Shown piece after piece: positions 9,591 through 20,143 of a stretch of DNA of 32,336 bases. The stretch is from Paenibacillus antri (GTDB taxonomy: Bacteria; Bacillota; Bacilli; Paenibacillales; YIM-B00363): positions 1-32,336 of the forward strand of contig NZ_VCIW01000038.1 of the NCBI RefSeq assembly GCF_005765165.1, in the 5' to 3' direction. The translations under genes were made by a program, and so were the position numbers. A model generated the notes under the pieces. That model made no database searches. It was not told the DNA's origin and saw nothing but the letters and a program-made list of their open reading frames with translations. Each line of letters begins with the position of its first letter. Positions within the stretch are counted from its first letter, which is position 1.

Positions 9591-10025
9591 ATGTTACTTC
9601 CTAAACGCGTCAAATACCGCAAAGAACAACGCGGCAGCATGAAGGGCCGCGCGAAAGGCGGTACTGAAGTCGCATTCGGCGAATACGGTTTGCAGGCGCT
9701 CGAGCCGGCTTGGGTGACCAACCGCCAGATCGAAGCGGCACGTATCGCAATGACCCGTTACATCAAGCGGGGCGGTAAAGTATGGATTAAAATCTTCCCT
9801 TCCAAGCCGATTACGCAAAAGCCGCTTGAAGTCCGGATGGGTAGCGGTAAAGGTAACGTCGAGAAGTGGGTTGCTGTCGTAAAACCAGGCAAGATCTTAT
9901 TCGAACTCGCCGGGGTGAGCGAAGAGATCGCTCGCGAGGCTATGAGACTCGCGTCGCACAAACTTCCGATCAAGACGAAGTTCGTGAAGCGCGAAGAATT
10001 GGGTGGTGAAGCAAATGAAAGCTAA
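9591..10025 (+). CDS. rplP: 50S ribosomal protein L16
   Basis: The product is 144 residues, starting [20 protein letters not shown], with the conserved [18 protein letters not shown] and [20 protein letters not shown] segments. L16 organises the A-site side of the large subunit. Its 3' end overlaps the start of rpmC by 11 bases, so the two are probably translationally coupled. Confidence 0.97.
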   Translation: MLLPKRVKYRKEQRGSMKGRAKGGTEVAFGEYGLQALEPAWVTNRQIEAARIAMTRYIKRGGKVWIKIFPSKPITQKPLEVRMGSGKGNVEKWVAVVKPGKILFELAGVSEEIAREAMRLASHKLPIKTKFVKREELGGEANES

Positions 10026-10215
10026 TGACCTTCGCAACTTGACCACTGCCGAAATCGAACAAAAAGTAGCGGGTTATAAAGAAGAGTTGTTCAACCTCCG
10101 CTTTCAACTGGCGACCGGCCAATTGGATAACCCAACCCGGATCAGAGAAGTGCGCAAAGAAATCGCCCGCGCGAAGACGGTTTTGCGCGAGCGCGAACTC
10201 GGGATCGGATCCTAA
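10015..10215 (+). CDS. rpmC: 50S ribosomal protein L29
   Basis: The product is 66 residues, [20 protein letters not shown] onward, and ends in basic helices ([20 protein letters not shown]). The ATG at 10015 gives the normal family N-terminus; a GTG at 10003 in the same frame would add four residues and looks less likely because GGGTGGTG (10001-10008) serves as binding site for the ATG. It overlaps the end of rplP. L29 sits at the tunnel exit next to L23. Confidence 0.95.
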   Translation: MKANDLRNLTTAEIEQKVAGYKEELFNLRFQLATGQLDNPTRIREVRKEIARAKTVLRERELGIGS

Positions 10216-10234
10216 TCGAGAGGAGGCTTGAGCA

Positions 10235-10498
10235 GTGACTGAACGTAACCTTCGAAAAGAGCAGATCGGCAAAGTCGTCAGCGATAAGATGGATAAGACG
10301 ATCGTCGTTGCGGTAGAGACGTACAAGAAGCACGAACTCTATCACAAGCGGATTAAGTATACGAAGAAGTTCAAAGCTCACGACGAAACGAACGAAGCGA
10401 AAATCGGCGACACGGTCCGCATCATGGAGACGCGCCCGTTGTCCAAAGACAAGCGCTGGAGACTCGTCGAAATCGTGGAAAAAGCGGTAATCGTGTAA
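10235..10498 (+). CDS. rpsQ: 30S ribosomal protein S17
   Basis: The product is 87 residues, starting at GTG ([20 protein letters not shown]) after GAGAGGAGGC. It carries the OB-fold signature [20 protein letters not shown] and the later [21 protein letters not shown]17 is a primary 16S-binding protein needed early in 30S assembly. It is placed between rpmC and rplN as in all standard S10/spc operons. Confidence 0.97.
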   Translation: MTERNLRKEQIGKVVSDKMDKTIVVAVETYKKHELYHKRIKYTKKFKAHDETNEAKIGDTVRIMETRPLSKDKRWRLVEIVEKAVIV

Positions 10499-10539
10499 GC
10501 AACATTACGGTTTGAACGCATGCGAAAGGAGGTCACAAC

Positions 10540-10908
10540 GTGATCCAACCATTTAGCCGTTTGAAAGTGGCCGACAACTCCGGGGCGAAAGAATTGATGT
10601 GTATCCGCGTGTTGGGCGGCACGGGTCGTCGTGCAGCGCATATCGGCGACTTGATCGTATGTTCCGTCAAGGAAGCAACACCAGGTGGCGTTGTCAAGAA
10701 GGGCGACGTCGTTAAGGCGGTTATCGTCCGCACGGTTCGCGGCGCACGCCGGAAAGACGGTTCTTACATCTCGTTCGACGAGAACGCAGCCGTGATCGTG
10801 AAGGAAGACAAGAGCCCGCGCGGCACTCGTATTTTCGGACCGGTCGCTCGCGAACTTCGCGATCGCGATTTCATGAAGATCGTATCTTTGGCTCCCGAGG
10901 TTATCTAA
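10540..10908 (+). CDS. rplN: 50S ribosomal protein L14
   Basis: The product is 122 residues, starting at GTG ([20 protein letters not shown]) after AAAGGAGGTC. The conserved [20 protein letters not shown] and [20 protein letters not shown] segments identify L14, the first gene of the classical spc operon. It forms an intersubunit bridge. No separate promoter or terminator is visible between rpsQ and rplN, so S10 and spc genes are probably co-transcribed. Confidence 0.97.
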   Translation: MIQPFSRLKVADNSGAKELMCIRVLGGTGRRAAHIGDLIVCSVKEATPGGVVKKGDVVKAVIVRTVRGARRKDGSYISFDENAAVIVKEDKSPRGTRIFGPVARELRDRDFMKIVSLAPEVI

Positions 10909-10963
10909 TCCGGGGCATCGGACCTTAAGTCGATAGAAACCGTGTAACACAGGAGGTGTAAAC

Positions 10964-11317
10964 ATGCCTAGATTGAAGAAGATCCTCGAAAGCCACAACA
11001 ACAAATTGCACGTGAAGAAGGACGATACGGTCATCGTCATCACGGGTAAAGATAAAGGCAAGAAGGGCCGGATCATCGCTTCGTACCCGCGTGAAAACCG
11101 CGTTCTCGTAGAAGGCGTGAACATGGTGAAGAAGCACACGAAGCCGAACCCGGCGAATCCGCAAGGCGGCATCATCGAACAAGAAGCTCCGATTCACGCT
11201 TCGAACGTGATGCACATCGACCCGAAGAGCGGCAAGCCGACTCGGATCGGTTACAAGACGCTTGATAACGGCAAAAAAGTACGCGTCGCCAAGAAATCCG
11301 GCGAAGTGATCGACTAA
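10964..11317 (+). CDS. rplX: 50S ribosomal protein L24
   Basis: The product is 117 residues, somewhat longer than the ~103 of B. subtilis. The KOW motif is clear ([20 protein letters not shown], about 23-42), followed by [21 protein letters not shown]24 starts 50S assembly by binding the 5' domain of 23S rRNA. The extra length is at the C-terminus ([13 protein letters not shown]). CAGGAGGTG precedes the ATG. Confidence 0.96.
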   Translation: MPRLKKILESHNNKLHVKKDDTVIVITGKDKGKKGRIIASYPRENRVLVEGVNMVKKHTKPNPANPQGGIIEQEAPIHASNVMHIDPKSGKPTRIGYKTLDNGKKVRVAKKSGEVID

Positions 11318-11349
11318 CTACCCCGCGTAGGAAGGAGGACAATGCAACC

Positions 11350-11892
11350 ATGGCAGCAAGACTGAAAGAGAAGTTCTTGAACGAAGTGACTCCTGCATTG
11401 ATGCAGAAGTTCAGCTATCAATCGGTAATGCAAGTGCCGAAGATCGAGAAGGTCGTCATCAACATGGGCGTGGGCGACGCAGCAGGCAACGCGAAGCTGC
11501 TCGACGCGGCTGTGGAAGAGATGCAAACGATCGCCGGTCAGAAGCCGATCATTACGAAGGCGAAGAAATCCATCGCAGGCTTCAAGCTTCGCGAAGGCAT
11601 GCCGATCGGCGTGAAGGTTACCCTCCGCGGCGACCGCATGTATTTCTTCTTGGATAAGCTCTTCAACATCGCGCTTCCGCGCGTCCGCGACTTCCGCGGC
11701 GTGTCCTCGAAAGCGTTCGACGGCCGCGGCAACTACACGCTGGGCCTCAAAGAACAACTGATCTTCCCGGAAATCGAGTACGACAAGGTCGACAAGATCC
11801 GCGGCATGGACATCGTTATCGTTACGACGGCGAAGTCCGACGAAGAATCTCGCGAGCTTCTCTCTCAAATGGGAATGCCATTCGTTAAGTAA
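11350..11892 (+). CDS. rplE: 50S ribosomal protein L5
   Basis: The product is 180 residues, the family norm. It has the conserved [20 protein letters not shown] region near the N-terminus and the loop [20 protein letters not shown], and ends MGMPFVK. L5 binds 5S rRNA and contacts P-site tRNA. GAAGGAGG precedes a short AATGCAACC spacer; an out-of-frame ATG at 11342 in this spacer is ignored. It is followed by rpsN. Confidence 0.97.
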   Translation: MAARLKEKFLNEVTPALMQKFSYQSVMQVPKIEKVVINMGVGDAAGNAKLLDAAVEEMQTIAGQKPIITKAKKSIAGFKLREGMPIGVKVTLRGDRMYFFLDKLFNIALPRVRDFRGVSSKAFDGRGNYTLGLKEQLIFPEIEYDKVDKIRGMDIVIVTTAKSDEESRELLSQMGMPFVK

Positions 11893-11927
11893 GACCAACT
11901 CCACCTAAACGGAGGTGAACCACGCAA

Positions 11928-12113
11928 GTGGCAAAAACATCGATGAAAGTAAAGCAACAACGTAAGCCGAAGTTCAAAGTTCAAGCTTACACGCGTTGCG
12001 AACGCTGCGGACGCCCGCACTCTGTGCTGCGGAAATTCCATATTTGCCGGATTTGCTTCCGCGAATTGGCATACAAAGGTCAAATCCCCGGCGTGAAAAA
12101 GGCCAGCTGGTAA
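11928..12113 (+). CDS. rpsN: 30S ribosomal protein S14, zinc-binding (type Z)
   Basis: The product is 61 residues, starting at GTG ([20 protein letters not shown]). Two CxxC pairs, in [13 protein letters not shown] and FHICRICF, form the zinc site of the short S14 form. A zinc-independent paralogue, which many Firmicutes carry elsewhere, is not in this window. Its placement between rplE and rpsH is standard. GGAGGTG lies ahead of the GTG. Confidence 0.97.
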   Translation: MAKTSMKVKQQRKPKFKVQAYTRCERCGRPHSVLRKFHICRICFRELAYKGQIPGVKKASW

Positions 12114-12145
12114 AAACCCTGACGAGGGAAGGAGGTACGTGATTC

Positions 12146-12544
12146 ATGGTTATGTCCGATCCGATTGCAGATATGTTGACACGCATTCGCAACGCGAACA
12201 CGGTCCGTCACGAGACGGTCGAAATCCCGGCATCCAAGATTAAGCGCGAAATCGCCGAAATCTTAAAGCAAGAGGGTTTCGTGCGCGACGCGGAATACGT
12301 TAACGACAATAAACAGGGGATCATCCGCCTGTTCTTGAAATACGGCCAGAATAACGAGCGCGTTATTACGGGTCTGAAGCGAATCAGCAAGCCGGGCCTT
12401 CGCGTCTATGCGAAGTCCAACGAACTTCCGCGCGTCTTGGGCGGTTTGGGTATCGCGATCATCTCGACATCCAAAGGCTTGATGACCGACAAAGCGGCTC
12501 GTCAATCGAAGAGCGGCGGAGAAGTCGTCTGCTACGTGTGGTAA
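12146..12544 (+). CDS. rpsH: 30S ribosomal protein S8
   Basis: The product is 132 residues, as in B. subtilis, starting [21 protein letters not shown] second ATG two codons later is possible, but relatives keep the MVM start. Conserved blocks include [20 protein letters not shown] and the final [10 protein letters not shown]8 is a primary 16S-binding protein; in E. coli it represses the spc operon by binding its mRNA. That regulation is not established for this group. Confidence 0.97.
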   Translation: MVMSDPIADMLTRIRNANTVRHETVEIPASKIKREIAEILKQEGFVRDAEYVNDNKQGIIRLFLKYGQNNERVITGLKRISKPGLRVYAKSNELPRVLGGLGIAIISTSKGLMTDKAARQSKSGGEVVCYVW

Positions 12545-12578
12545 TTCAGCAACACAAGAAACGGAGGTGCAACGCAAG

Positions 12579-13121
12579 ATGTCCCGTATTGGACGCAAAC
12601 CGATTGCAGTTCCGAACGGCGTAACGGTCACCCTCGACAACCGTACGATTACGGTGAAAGGGCCGAAAGGCACGCTGTCCCGCGAACTGCATAAAGATAT
12701 GAAAATCAACGTGGCGGAAAACGAAATCCTCGTAGAACGCCCATCCGATCACAAGCTGCATCGTTCCTTGCACGGTACGACTCGCAGCGTGATCGCGAAC
12801 ATGATCATCGGCGTAACGGACGGATACGCGAAGACGCTCGAGCTCGTCGGCGTCGGTTACCGCGCGAACAAGACAGGCGAGAAGCTTGTCCTGAACGTAG
12901 GCTACTCGCATCCGGTCGAGATCGTTCCGGAAGGCGTGGAATTCGAAGTTCCCGCACAAAACCGCATTATCGTTCGCGGCATCGACAAGGAACTCGTCGG
13001 CGCATACGCGGCGAAAGTACGCTCCGTGCGCGAGCCTGAGCCGTACAAAGGCAAAGGCATCAAATACGAAGGCGAACGCATTATCCGTAAAGAGGGTAAA
13101 GCGGGCGGCAAGAAGAAGTAA
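12579..13121 (+). CDS. rplF: 50S ribosomal protein L6
   Basis: The product is 180 residues, starting [20 protein letters not shown]. The ATG at 12579 is chosen because GGAGGTG (12563-12569) is its binding site. A longer frame would have to start at the GTG inside that site. Two repeated alpha/beta domains are evident; the second contains [20 protein letters not shown] and [21 protein letters not shown]6 lies near the GTPase centre and sarcin-ricin loop. Confidence 0.97.
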   Translation: MSRIGRKPIAVPNGVTVTLDNRTITVKGPKGTLSRELHKDMKINVAENEILVERPSDHKLHRSLHGTTRSVIANMIIGVTDGYAKTLELVGVGYRANKTGEKLVLNVGYSHPVEIVPEGVEFEVPAQNRIIVRGIDKELVGAYAAKVRSVREPEPYKGKGIKYEGERIIRKEGKAGGKKK

Positions 13122-13179
13122 TCGATCCAGCGCCGCGTAGCGGCAAGCGATCAAGCATGAGAGGAGTGAAAGTAAGCTC

Positions 13180-13545
13180 ATGATTACGAAAGGCGATAAG
13201 AATAAAACTCGTAAAGTGCGCCATTTCCGCGTTCGGAAGAAAATCACCGGTACGGCGGAGCGCCCTAGACTGAACGTATTCCGCTCTTCGAAGCACATCT
13301 ACGCGCAAATCATCGACGACGTCAAAGGCGTAACATTGGCAGCAGCCTCGACGCTCGACAAGGATTTGGAAGGCGTAGGCAACGGAGGCAACGTGGAGGC
13401 GGCTCGCAAGGTCGGCGAAGCGATCGCGAAGAAGGCGCAAGCGGCAGGTCTGAAGAACGTCGTATTCGATCGCGGCGGGTACTTGTACCACGGCCGGATC
13501 CAGGCGCTCGCGGACGCGGCTCGCGAAGCCGGTTTGGAATTCTAA
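13180..13545 (+). CDS. rplR: 50S ribosomal protein L18
   Basis: The product is 121 residues, starting [20 protein letters not shown]. The conserved [20 protein letters not shown] and [20 protein letters not shown] blocks, ending AAREAGLEF, identify L18. It binds 5S rRNA with L5 and L25 and brings it into the 50S subunit. AGAGGAGTG stands ahead of the start; the binding site is a little far from the ATG. Confidence 0.97.
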   Translation: MITKGDKNKTRKVRHFRVRKKITGTAERPRLNVFRSSKHIYAQIIDDVKGVTLAAASTLDKDLEGVGNGGNVEAARKVGEAIAKKAQAAGLKNVVFDRGGYLYHGRIQALADAAREAGLEF

Positions 13546-13569
13546 TCTCACAAACAAGGAGGGTTATGC

Positions 13570-14070
13570 TTGCGCATTGATCCGAATACAGTAGGCGAAT
13601 TGACGGAGAAGGTCGTAACGATCAACCGCGTCGCTAAAGTCGTAAAAGGCGGACGCCGTTTCAGCTTCAGCGCGCTGGTCGTCGTCGGCGACGGTCAAGG
13701 TCATGTCGGCGCCGGCATCGGCAAAGCGGCGGAAGTGCCGGACGCGATTCGCAAAGGCATCGAAGACGCGAAGAAAAATCTTATCAAAATCCCGCTCGTC
13801 GGAACGACGATCCCGCACCTCGTTGTGGGTAAGTTCGGCGCAGGTCAAGTGCTTCTGAAGCCCGCTTCCGAAGGTACCGGCGTCATCGCCGGCGGCCCGG
13901 TTCGCGCGGTGCTCGAGCTTGCAGGCGTCGGCGACATCCTGACGAAATCGCTTGGCTCGTCCAACTCGATGAACATGGTTAACGCTACGCTCGAAGGTCT
14001 CTCCCGCTTGAAGCGCGCCGAAGATGTGGCGAAACTTCGCGGCAAGACCGTCGAGGAGCTACTACGATAA
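13570..14070 (+). CDS. rpsE: 30S ribosomal protein S5
   Basis: The product is 166 residues. The start is a rare TTG at 13570 ([20 protein letters not shown]), chosen because AGGAGGG (13557-13563) is 6 bases upstream and the family N-terminus begins here; the nearby ATG at 13566 is out of frame. Conserved parts are [20 protein letters not shown] and [21 protein letters not shown]5 acts in decoding fidelity and the mRNA entry channel. Confidence 0.96.
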   Translation: MRIDPNTVGELTEKVVTINRVAKVVKGGRRFSFSALVVVGDGQGHVGAGIGKAAEVPDAIRKGIEDAKKNLIKIPLVGTTIPHLVVGKFGAGQVLLKPASEGTGVIAGGPVRAVLELAGVGDILTKSLGSSNSMNMVNATLEGLSRLKRAEDVAKLRGKTVEELLR

Positions 14071-14086
14071 CGAGGAGGGGACGTTC

Positions 14087-14269
14087 GTGGCGAAATTGCA
14101 AATCACCCTCAAGCGCAGCTTGATCGGTCGCCCGGAAGACCAACGCGTTACGGTCCGGACACTGGGCCTCCGCAAGATGCACCAGTCCGTCGTGCAGAAC
14201 GACAATCCGGCCATTCGCGGAATGGTCAACAAAGTGATACACTTGGTAGATGTAAAAGAAGTCGAGTAA
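14087..14269 (+). CDS. rpmD: 50S ribosomal protein L30
   Basis: The product is 60 residues, starting at GTG ([20 protein letters not shown]) after GAGGAGGGG (14072-14080). The core [20 protein letters not shown] is diagnostic. A longer in-frame reading from 14024 overlaps rpsE and is not needed. It lies between rpsE and rplO as in other Firmicutes. Confidence 0.96.
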   Translation: MAKLQITLKRSLIGRPEDQRVTVRTLGLRKMHQSVVQNDNPAIRGMVNKVIHLVDVKEVE

Positions 14270-14335
14270 ACAAAATTTCGTCGAAGTTCTTCGATGATTT
14301 TCTTGTGCATGGAACTATATGAAGGAGGTGCGACG

Positions 14336-14776
14336 ATGAAAATCCACGAACTGCAACCGGCACCGGGTTCGCGTCAAACGCGCAAGCGCGTTGGCCGCGG
14401 CGTCGGCAGCGGCATGGGCAAAACGTCGACACGAGGTCACAAAGGTCAGAACGCACGTTCCGGCGGCGGTGTACGCCCTGGTTTCGAAGGCGGTCAGAAC
14501 CCGTTGTACCGCCGTTTGCCGAAGCGCGGTTTCAATAACCCGTTCCGCAAAGAGTACGCGATTGTGAACCTTGAGCAGTTGAACAACTTTGCCGACGGCA
14601 CGGAAGTGACTCCGGAGATCTTGATCAACTCCGGAATCATCAAGAACCCGCTTGCCGGCATCAAAGTTCTCGGCGACGGCGAATTGACCGTGAAGCTCTC
14701 GGTCAAGGCGAACAAGTTCTCGAAATCTGCGGTTGAAAAAATTACCGCTGCGGGCGGCAATGCCGAGGTGATCTGA
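14336..14776 (+). CDS. rplO: 50S ribosomal protein L15
   Basis: The product is 146 residues, starting [20 protein letters not shown]. The ATG at 14336 follows GAAGGAGGTG (14321-14330); an upstream extension to 14294 has no binding site. The glycine-rich [20 protein letters not shown] and [20 protein letters not shown] regions are typical. L15 is a late assembly protein. Its TGA stop overlaps the ATG of secY by one base. Confidence 0.97.
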   Translation: MKIHELQPAPGSRQTRKRVGRGVGSGMGKTSTRGHKGQNARSGGGVRPGFEGGQNPLYRRLPKRGFNNPFRKEYAIVNLEQLNNFADGTEVTPEILINSGIIKNPLAGIKVLGDGELTVKLSVKANKFSKSAVEKITAAGGNAEVI

Positions 14777-16077
14777 TGCTGACGACGGTGCAGAACATTT
14801 GGAAAGTCGCCGAGCTGCGGAACCGGATTTTGTTCACGCTCGGGATTTTGATCATCTACCGGCTCGGCGCGTTCATTCCGGTGCCGAACATTAATCTCGA
14901 TGCGTTGACGGCGGCTGACGTGCAGTCGCAGGGCGTGTTCGGTCTCATGAACACGTTCTCCGGCGGCGCGTTGTTCCAGTTTTCGATCTTCGCGATGGGG
15001 ATCATGCCGTACATCACGGCATCCATCATCGTGCAGCTGCTCTCTATGGACGTCGTTCCGCGCTTCACGCAGTGGGCGAAGGAAGGCGAAGTCGGCAGAC
15101 GGAAGCTCGCTCAGATTACCCGGTACGGTACGATTGTTCTGGGTCTGTTCCAAGCGTACAGCATGTCGATCGGTTTCAATAATCTGTTCCCTGGTCTCGT
15201 TATCGACGTCAGCTTCGCGACGTTCACGCTGATCGCGATCGTTCTGACGGCCGGTACGGCGTTCCTGATGTGGCTCGGCGAGCAGATTACGGAAAAAGGG
15301 ATCGGCAACGGGATCTCGATTTTGATCTTCGCCGGGATCATCGCCGCGATTCCTACGATTATCCAGCAGATTTATCAGACCCTCTTCCTGAATGCTGTGG
15401 ACAGCGCGCTGTTCCTCAACATCCTGAAGGTCGTTCTGATCGTGCTGGTCGTCGTAGCGATTATCGTCGGCGTCATTTTCGTCCAACAGGGCATTCGGAA
15501 AATTCCGGTTCAATACGCGAAGCGCGTCGTCGGGCGCAAGATGTACGGCGGACAATCGACGCATATCCCGCTTAAGGTGAATGCGGCGGGCGTCATTCCG
15601 GTCATCTTCGCGCTGTCGCTGCTGCTCTTCCCGTATACGATCGCTAGCTTCTTCACGGGCAACGCGGTCGCGGACTGGATTATCGCTAATACGTATTACA
15701 CGGCGCCGCTCGGCATGGTGTTGTACGTGCTTCTGATTATCGGCTTCACCTTCTTCTACACGTTCGTGCAGATCAATCCGGTGCAGATGGCCGATAACAT
15801 GAAGAAGAACGGCGGGTACATCCCAGGCATTCGTCCGGGGATCACGACGTCGAACTACTTGACGAAAGTCATCTCTCGCATCACGCTGTCCGGCGCCATC
15901 TTCCTCGCTCTCGTCTCGATCTTGCCGGTATTCTTCGGCAGTCTGGCGGGGCTTCCGAATACGGTAACGGTCGGCGGTACGAGCTTGCTCATCGTCGTCG
16001 GCGTCGCGCTCGAGACGATGAAGCAAATCGAAAGCCAGTTGATCAAGCGCCATTACAAGGGCTTCATCAATCGGTAA
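14776..16077 (+). CDS. secY: Protein translocase subunit SecY
   Basis: The product is 433 residues with about ten hydrophobic segments. It forms the channel of the general secretion system with SecE and SecG, and SecA drives it. Recognisable parts are IYRLGAFIPVPNI near the N-terminus, the plug-region segment FGLMNTFSGGALFQFSIFAM, ITEKGIGNGISILIFAGI, and the cytoplasmic loop KRVVGRKMYGGQSTHIPLKV that contacts SecA and ribosomes. It overlaps rplO by one base, so translation is probably coupled. Confidence 0.97.
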   Translation: MLTTVQNIWKVAELRNRILFTLGILIIYRLGAFIPVPNINLDALTAADVQSQGVFGLMNTFSGGALFQFSIFAMGIMPYITASIIVQLLSMDVVPRFTQWAKEGEVGRRKLAQITRYGTIVLGLFQAYSMSIGFNNLFPGLVIDVSFATFTLIAIVLTAGTAFLMWLGEQITEKGIGNGISILIFAGIIAAIPTIIQQIYQTLFLNAVDSALFLNILKVVLIVLVVVAIIVGVIFVQQGIRKIPVQYAKRVVGRKMYGGQSTHIPLKVNAAGVIPVIFALSLLLFPYTIASFFTGNAVADWIIANTYYTAPLGMVLYVLLIIGFTFFYTFVQINPVQMADNMKKNGGYIPGIRPGITTSNYLTKVISRITLSGAIFLALVSILPVFFGSLAGLPNTVTVGGTSLLIVVGVALETMKQIESQLIKRHYKGFINR

Positions 16078-16752
<675 letters not shown>

Positions 16753-17502
16753 ATGATCGTCTGTAAGTCCAAGGCGGAACTCGAGGTACTGCGTGAAGCG
16801 GGGCGCATCGTGGCGGAGACCCACCGGCTGCTCGCTCAGGCCATACAGCCCGGGGTGACGACGGCGGAGCTCGACGGAATCGCCGATCGGTATATTCGCA
16901 GCCAGAAGGCTGTGCCATCTTTCAAAGGCTATAACGACTTTCCTGGAAGCATCTGCGCTTCGGTTAACGAACAACTGGTGCACGGCATCCCGAGCAAGCA
17001 GCGCGTTCTGCAAGACGGAGACATCATCTCCATCGACATAGGCGCGATGTACGGCGGGTACCACGGCGATTCCGCTTGGACGTACGGCGTAGGAACGATC
17101 TCCGACACGGCGGCGAAGCTGCTGCAGGTGACGGAAGCGTCGCTCTACGCGGGCCTCGCGGAGGCGAAGCCGAACGCAAGGTTGTTCACCATCTCTCATG
17201 CGATACAGAAGGTTGTGGAAGACGCAGGCTTCTCGATCGTTCGGGAATACGTCGGTCACGGCATCGGCACGAATTTGCACGAAGAACCGCAAATTCCGAA
17301 CTATGGCATGCCGGATCGGGGACCCCGGCTCAAACCGGGTATGACGCTAGCGATCGAACCGATGGTCAACGTCGGCGAGCGGTACGTCAGAACGTTGTCG
17401 GACAATTGGACGGTCGTTACGGTGGACGGATCGTTATGCGCGCACTTCGAGCATACGATCGCGATCACCGACGACGGGCACGAGATTCTGACGAAATGTT
17501 AA
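16753..17502 (+). CDS. map: Type I methionine aminopeptidase
   Basis: The product is 249 residues. It removes the initiator methionine from new proteins. All five metal ligands are visible: D95 ([10 protein letters not shown]), D106 (HGDSAWTY), H169 ([13 protein letters not shown]), E202 (AIEPMVNVG) and E233 ([16 protein letters not shown]), with H78 in LVHGIP as the conserved active-site histidine. The ATG directly follows the adk stop with no clear binding site of its own, so it depends on coupling. Confidence 0.98.
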   Translation: MIVCKSKAELEVLREAGRIVAETHRLLAQAIQPGVTTAELDGIADRYIRSQKAVPSFKGYNDFPGSICASVNEQLVHGIPSKQRVLQDGDIISIDIGAMYGGYHGDSAWTYGVGTISDTAAKLLQVTEASLYAGLAEAKPNARLFTISHAIQKVVEDAGFSIVREYVGHGIGTNLHEEPQIPNYGMPDRGPRLKPGMTLAIEPMVNVGERYVRTLSDNWTVVTVDGSLCAHFEHTIAITDDGHEILTKC

Positions 17503-17518
17503 TTAAGTGGTGATGCGC

Positions 17519-17836
17519 GTGGTTGCAACGAAGGAACCGAAGCTTGGGACGGTCGTGCGGACGCTGCGCGGCAGGGATCAAGAGCAGTACGCGGTCGTCG
17601 TCGGTTTCGTCGACAGCCGCACGGTCTTGATCGCGGACGGCGATAAGCGGAAATTCGACGCTCCCAAGAAGAAAAACGTGCTGCACCTCGAGATTACCGA
17701 TTTCATCAGCTCGGAGGTTGCCAGCAGCATTCAAGAAACCGGCAGAGTCACGAACGGGAAGATCCGTTACGCGCTTCTGAAATTCGCGGAAGGCATGACG
17801 GCCGAAGAGAGCGGAAAGGAGACATCGAATGGCTAA
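17519..17836 (+). CDS. KOW-domain RNA-binding protein (YbzG/L14e-like)
   Basis: About 105 residues. The N-terminal part [20 protein letters not shown], followed by [20 protein letters not shown], is a KOW/L14e-like RNA-binding fold. The C-terminal half ([17 protein letters not shown]) is less informative. In B. subtilis ybzG occupies the same place between map and infA; the exact job is not known, but a ribosome-associated role is likely. Start is uncertain: in-frame GTG 17507, GTG 17510, ATG 17513 and GTG 17519 are available. I prefer 17519 because AAGTGGTG (17505-17512) then sits at proper spacing. The 3' end overlaps infA by 8 bases. Confidence 0.85.
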   Translation: MVATKEPKLGTVVRTLRGRDQEQYAVVVGFVDSRTVLIADGDKRKFDAPKKKNVLHLEITDFISSEVASSIQETGRVTNGKIRYALLKFAEGMTAEESGKETSNG

Positions 17837-18044
17837 GGAAGATGTGATTGAAGTCGAAGGCACGGTAATCGAACCGTTGCCGAACGCCATGTTTCGCGTC
17901 GAGTTGGAGAACGGGCATCAAATTCTTGCTCATGTTTCGGGTAAATTGCGCATGCACTTTATTCGAATCTTGACGGGAGACAAGGTCGTGATTCAACTTT
18001 CGCCGTACGATTTGACGAGAGGGCGAATTACGTACCGCAAATGA
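17829..18044 (+). CDS. infA: Translation initiation factor IF-1
   Basis: The product is 71 residues, one short of the common 72. It is an S1-like OB-fold: [20 protein letters not shown] at the start, then [20 protein letters not shown] and [15 protein letters not shown] at the end. IF-1 binds the ribosomal A site during initiation. GGAAAGGAGA is the binding site, inside the end of the KOW gene. Placement before rpmJ and rpsM is typical of Firmicutes. Confidence 0.97.
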   Translation: MAKEDVIEVEGTVIEPLPNAMFRVELENGHQILAHVSGKLRMHFIRILTGDKVVIQLSPYDLTRGRITYRK

Positions 18045-18067
18045 TTCGCCTCCGTAACTAGGATTAG

Positions 18068-18193
<126 letters not shown>

Positions 18194-18215
18194 AAAGGAG
18201 GTGCGCGTCTAATCT

Positions 18216-18584
18216 ATGGCACGTATAGCTGGTGTAGACTTGCCCCGCGACAAGCGCGTCGAAATTTCCCTGCAGTATATCTACGGCATCGGTAAAACGA
18301 CGGCGCAACAAATTCTTGCCGCAACGGGCATCAACCCGAACACGCGGGTAAGAGACTTGACGGAAGACGAAGTCAGCCGTCTGCGCGACCAAATCGACAA
18401 GAACCTGAAGGTGGAAGGCGATCTCCGTCGCGAAATCGCTCTGAACATCAAGCGCTTGATCGAGATCGGTTCGTATCGCGGCCTGCGTCATCGTCGCGGT
18501 TTGCCGGTTCGCGGTCAACGCACGAAGACGAACGCTCGTACGCGCAAAGGTCCTCGTCGGACCGTAGCCAACAAGAAGAAATAA
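18216..18584 (+). CDS. rpsM: 30S ribosomal protein S13
   Basis: The product is 122 residues, starting [20 protein letters not shown], with the helix-two-turn-helix region [20 protein letters not shown] and the basic tail [21 protein letters not shown]13 in the 30S head contacts P-site tRNA and L5. GGAGGTG (18198-18204) lies 11 bases before the ATG. It begins the alpha-operon part of the cluster. Confidence 0.97.
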   Translation: MARIAGVDLPRDKRVEISLQYIYGIGKTTAQQILAATGINPNTRVRDLTEDEVSRLRDQIDKNLKVEGDLRREIALNIKRLIEIGSYRGLRHRRGLPVRGQRTKTNARTRKGPRRTVANKKK

Positions 18585-18603
18585 GAAGGGAGGATAACAA
18601 CCA

Positions 18604-19002
18604 ATGGCAAAACCAGCCAAGAAGGCGGTGCGCACGAAACGCCGCGACCGGAAAAATATCGAGTCGGGCGTCGCGCACATTCGTTCCACGTTCAACAACA
18701 CGATCGTTACGATCACGGATCCGCACGGCAACGCGATCTCGTGGGCAAGCTCCGGCGGCCTCGGCTTCAAGGGCTCCCGCAAGAGCACGCCGTTCGCTGC
18801 GCAGATGGCCGCGGAAACCGCTGCGAAAGCAGCGATGGAGCACGGCTTGAAGAGCGTAGAAGTCATGGTCAAAGGACCGGGCGCTGGACGCGAAGCCGCG
18901 ATCCGATCGCTCCAAGCCGCAGGGCTTGAAGTGAATCTGATTAAAGACGTGACTCCGATCCCGCACAACGGTTGCCGTCCGCCGAAACGTCGTCGCGTAT
19001 AA
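18604..19002 (+). CDS. rpsK: 30S ribosomal protein S11
   Basis: The product is 132 residues, starting [20 protein letters not shown]. Conserved parts include [20 protein letters not shown] and the final [17 protein letters not shown]11 is part of the 30S platform beside the mRNA exit. As is usual in Firmicutes, rpsD does not follow; rpoA does, after an unusually long 124-base gap that contains a short open frame. Confidence 0.97.
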   Translation: MAKPAKKAVRTKRRDRKNIESGVAHIRSTFNNTIVTITDPHGNAISWASSGGLGFKGSRKSTPFAAQMAAETAAKAAMEHGLKSVEVMVKGPGAGREAAIRSLQAAGLEVNLIKDVTPIPHNGCRPPKRRRV

Positions 19003-19070
19003 TCAAAGCTCACATTTGTAGTATATTTATCCGATACATGGGAATAGTGGATGTGGAGGATAGGCATACT

Positions 19071-19130
19071 ATGAAATTTCTCATTTTTGATTTGAGCAAA
19101 GCGACGTTTAAGGAGGGTATTGATCGATGA
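19071..19130 (+). CDS. Possible 19-residue leader peptide overlapping the rpoA start
   Basis: An open frame of 19 codons plus stop, [19 protein letters not shown], begins at ATG 19071. GGAGGA (19055-19060) is 10 bases upstream. Its TGA stop (19128-19130) overlaps the rpoA ATG (19127) in the ATGA arrangement typical of translational coupling, and the rpoA binding site AAGGAGGG lies inside it. It has no recognisable family. It could regulate rpoA translation or be a chance frame. Confidence 0.35.
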   Translation: MKFLIFDLSKATFKEGIDR

Positions 19131-20071
19131 TCGAAATCGAAAAGCCGAAGATCGAAACCGTACAAGTCAGTGAGGACGGCTCCTACGGCCGTTTCGTTGT
19201 AGAGCCTCTCGAGCGGGGATACGGGACGACGCTCGGCAATTCGCTGCGCCGAATCCTGCTGTCGTCGCTGCCTGGGGCCGCGGTGACAAGCGTTCAAATC
19301 GACGGCGTGCTGCACGAATTCTCAACGGTACCGGGTGTGGTGGAGGACGTAACGGAGATCATTCTCAACTTGAAGGGTCTCTCGCTCAAAATCCATTCGG
19401 ACGAAGAGAAAGTGCTCGAGATCGACGCCGAGGGAGACGGCGTCGTGACGGCGGGAGATATTCGCGCCGACAGCGACGTTGAAATCCTGAACCCGGATCT
19501 TCACATCGCGACCTTGTCCTCCGATGCACGGCTGCATATGCGCATTCATGCGCAGCGCGGCCGCGGCTATCAATCCGCGGACAAGAACAAGCGGGAAGAT
19601 CAGCCGATTGGCGTCATTCCGGTAGATTCGATCTATACGCCCATTACCCGCGTCAACTACAGTGTGGAAAATACCCGCGTCGGTCAAGTGACTAACTACG
19701 ATAAGCTGACACTGGAAGTATGGACTGATGGCAGTATCCGCCCTGAAGAAGCCGTAAGCTTGGGCGCGAAAATCTTGACGGAGCATCTGATGCTGTTCGT
19801 CGGGTTGACCGACGAAGCGAAAGACGCCGAGATCATGGTCGAAAAAGAGGAAGACAAAAAGGAAAAAGTACTCGAGATGACGATCGAAGAACTCGATCTC
19901 TCCGTTCGTTCGTACAACTGCTTGAAGCGCGCCGGCATCAATACGGTGCAAGAGCTGATCACGAAGACGGAAGAAGATATGATGAAGGTTCGCAATCTCG
20001 GGCGCAAGTCCTTGGAAGAAGTACAGGAGAAGCTGGAAGAGCTCGGCCTCGGTCTCCGCAAGGAAGACTAA
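19127..20071 (+). CDS. rpoA: DNA-directed RNA polymerase subunit alpha
   Basis: The product is 314 residues, the normal length. The N-terminal dimerisation domain includes [20 protein letters not shown] and [20 protein letters not shown]. The C-terminal domain (about 245-310), with [20 protein letters not shown] and [20 protein letters not shown], binds UP elements and activators. A charged linker ([15 protein letters not shown]) separates them. AAGGAGGG precedes the ATG. The 124-base gap before it contains a 19-codon open frame that overlaps its start. Confidence 0.98.
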   Translation: MIEIEKPKIETVQVSEDGSYGRFVVEPLERGYGTTLGNSLRRILLSSLPGAAVTSVQIDGVLHEFSTVPGVVEDVTEIILNLKGLSLKIHSDEEKVLEIDAEGDGVVTAGDIRADSDVEILNPDLHIATLSSDARLHMRIHAQRGRGYQSADKNKREDQPIGVIPVDSIYTPITRVNYSVENTRVGQVTNYDKLTLEVWTDGSIRPEEAVSLGAKILTEHLMLFVGLTDEAKDAEIMVEKEEDKKEKVLEMTIEELDLSVRSYNCLKRAGINTVQELITKTEEDMMKVRNLGRKSLEEVQEKLEELGLGLRKED

Positions 20072-20143
20072 GCCGCCGCTCCCGGACCTCCGTACGGCAA
20101 GCCACAAACTACGATATAACACCGTAAGGGAGGGACATATCCC

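Noticed and set aside
14494-16053. 519-codon minus-strand frame opposite rplO-secY
   Set aside because: It is antisense to two clear genes; the product is unnaturally rich in Arg, Asp and Glu, the usual shadow in GC-rich coding DNA.
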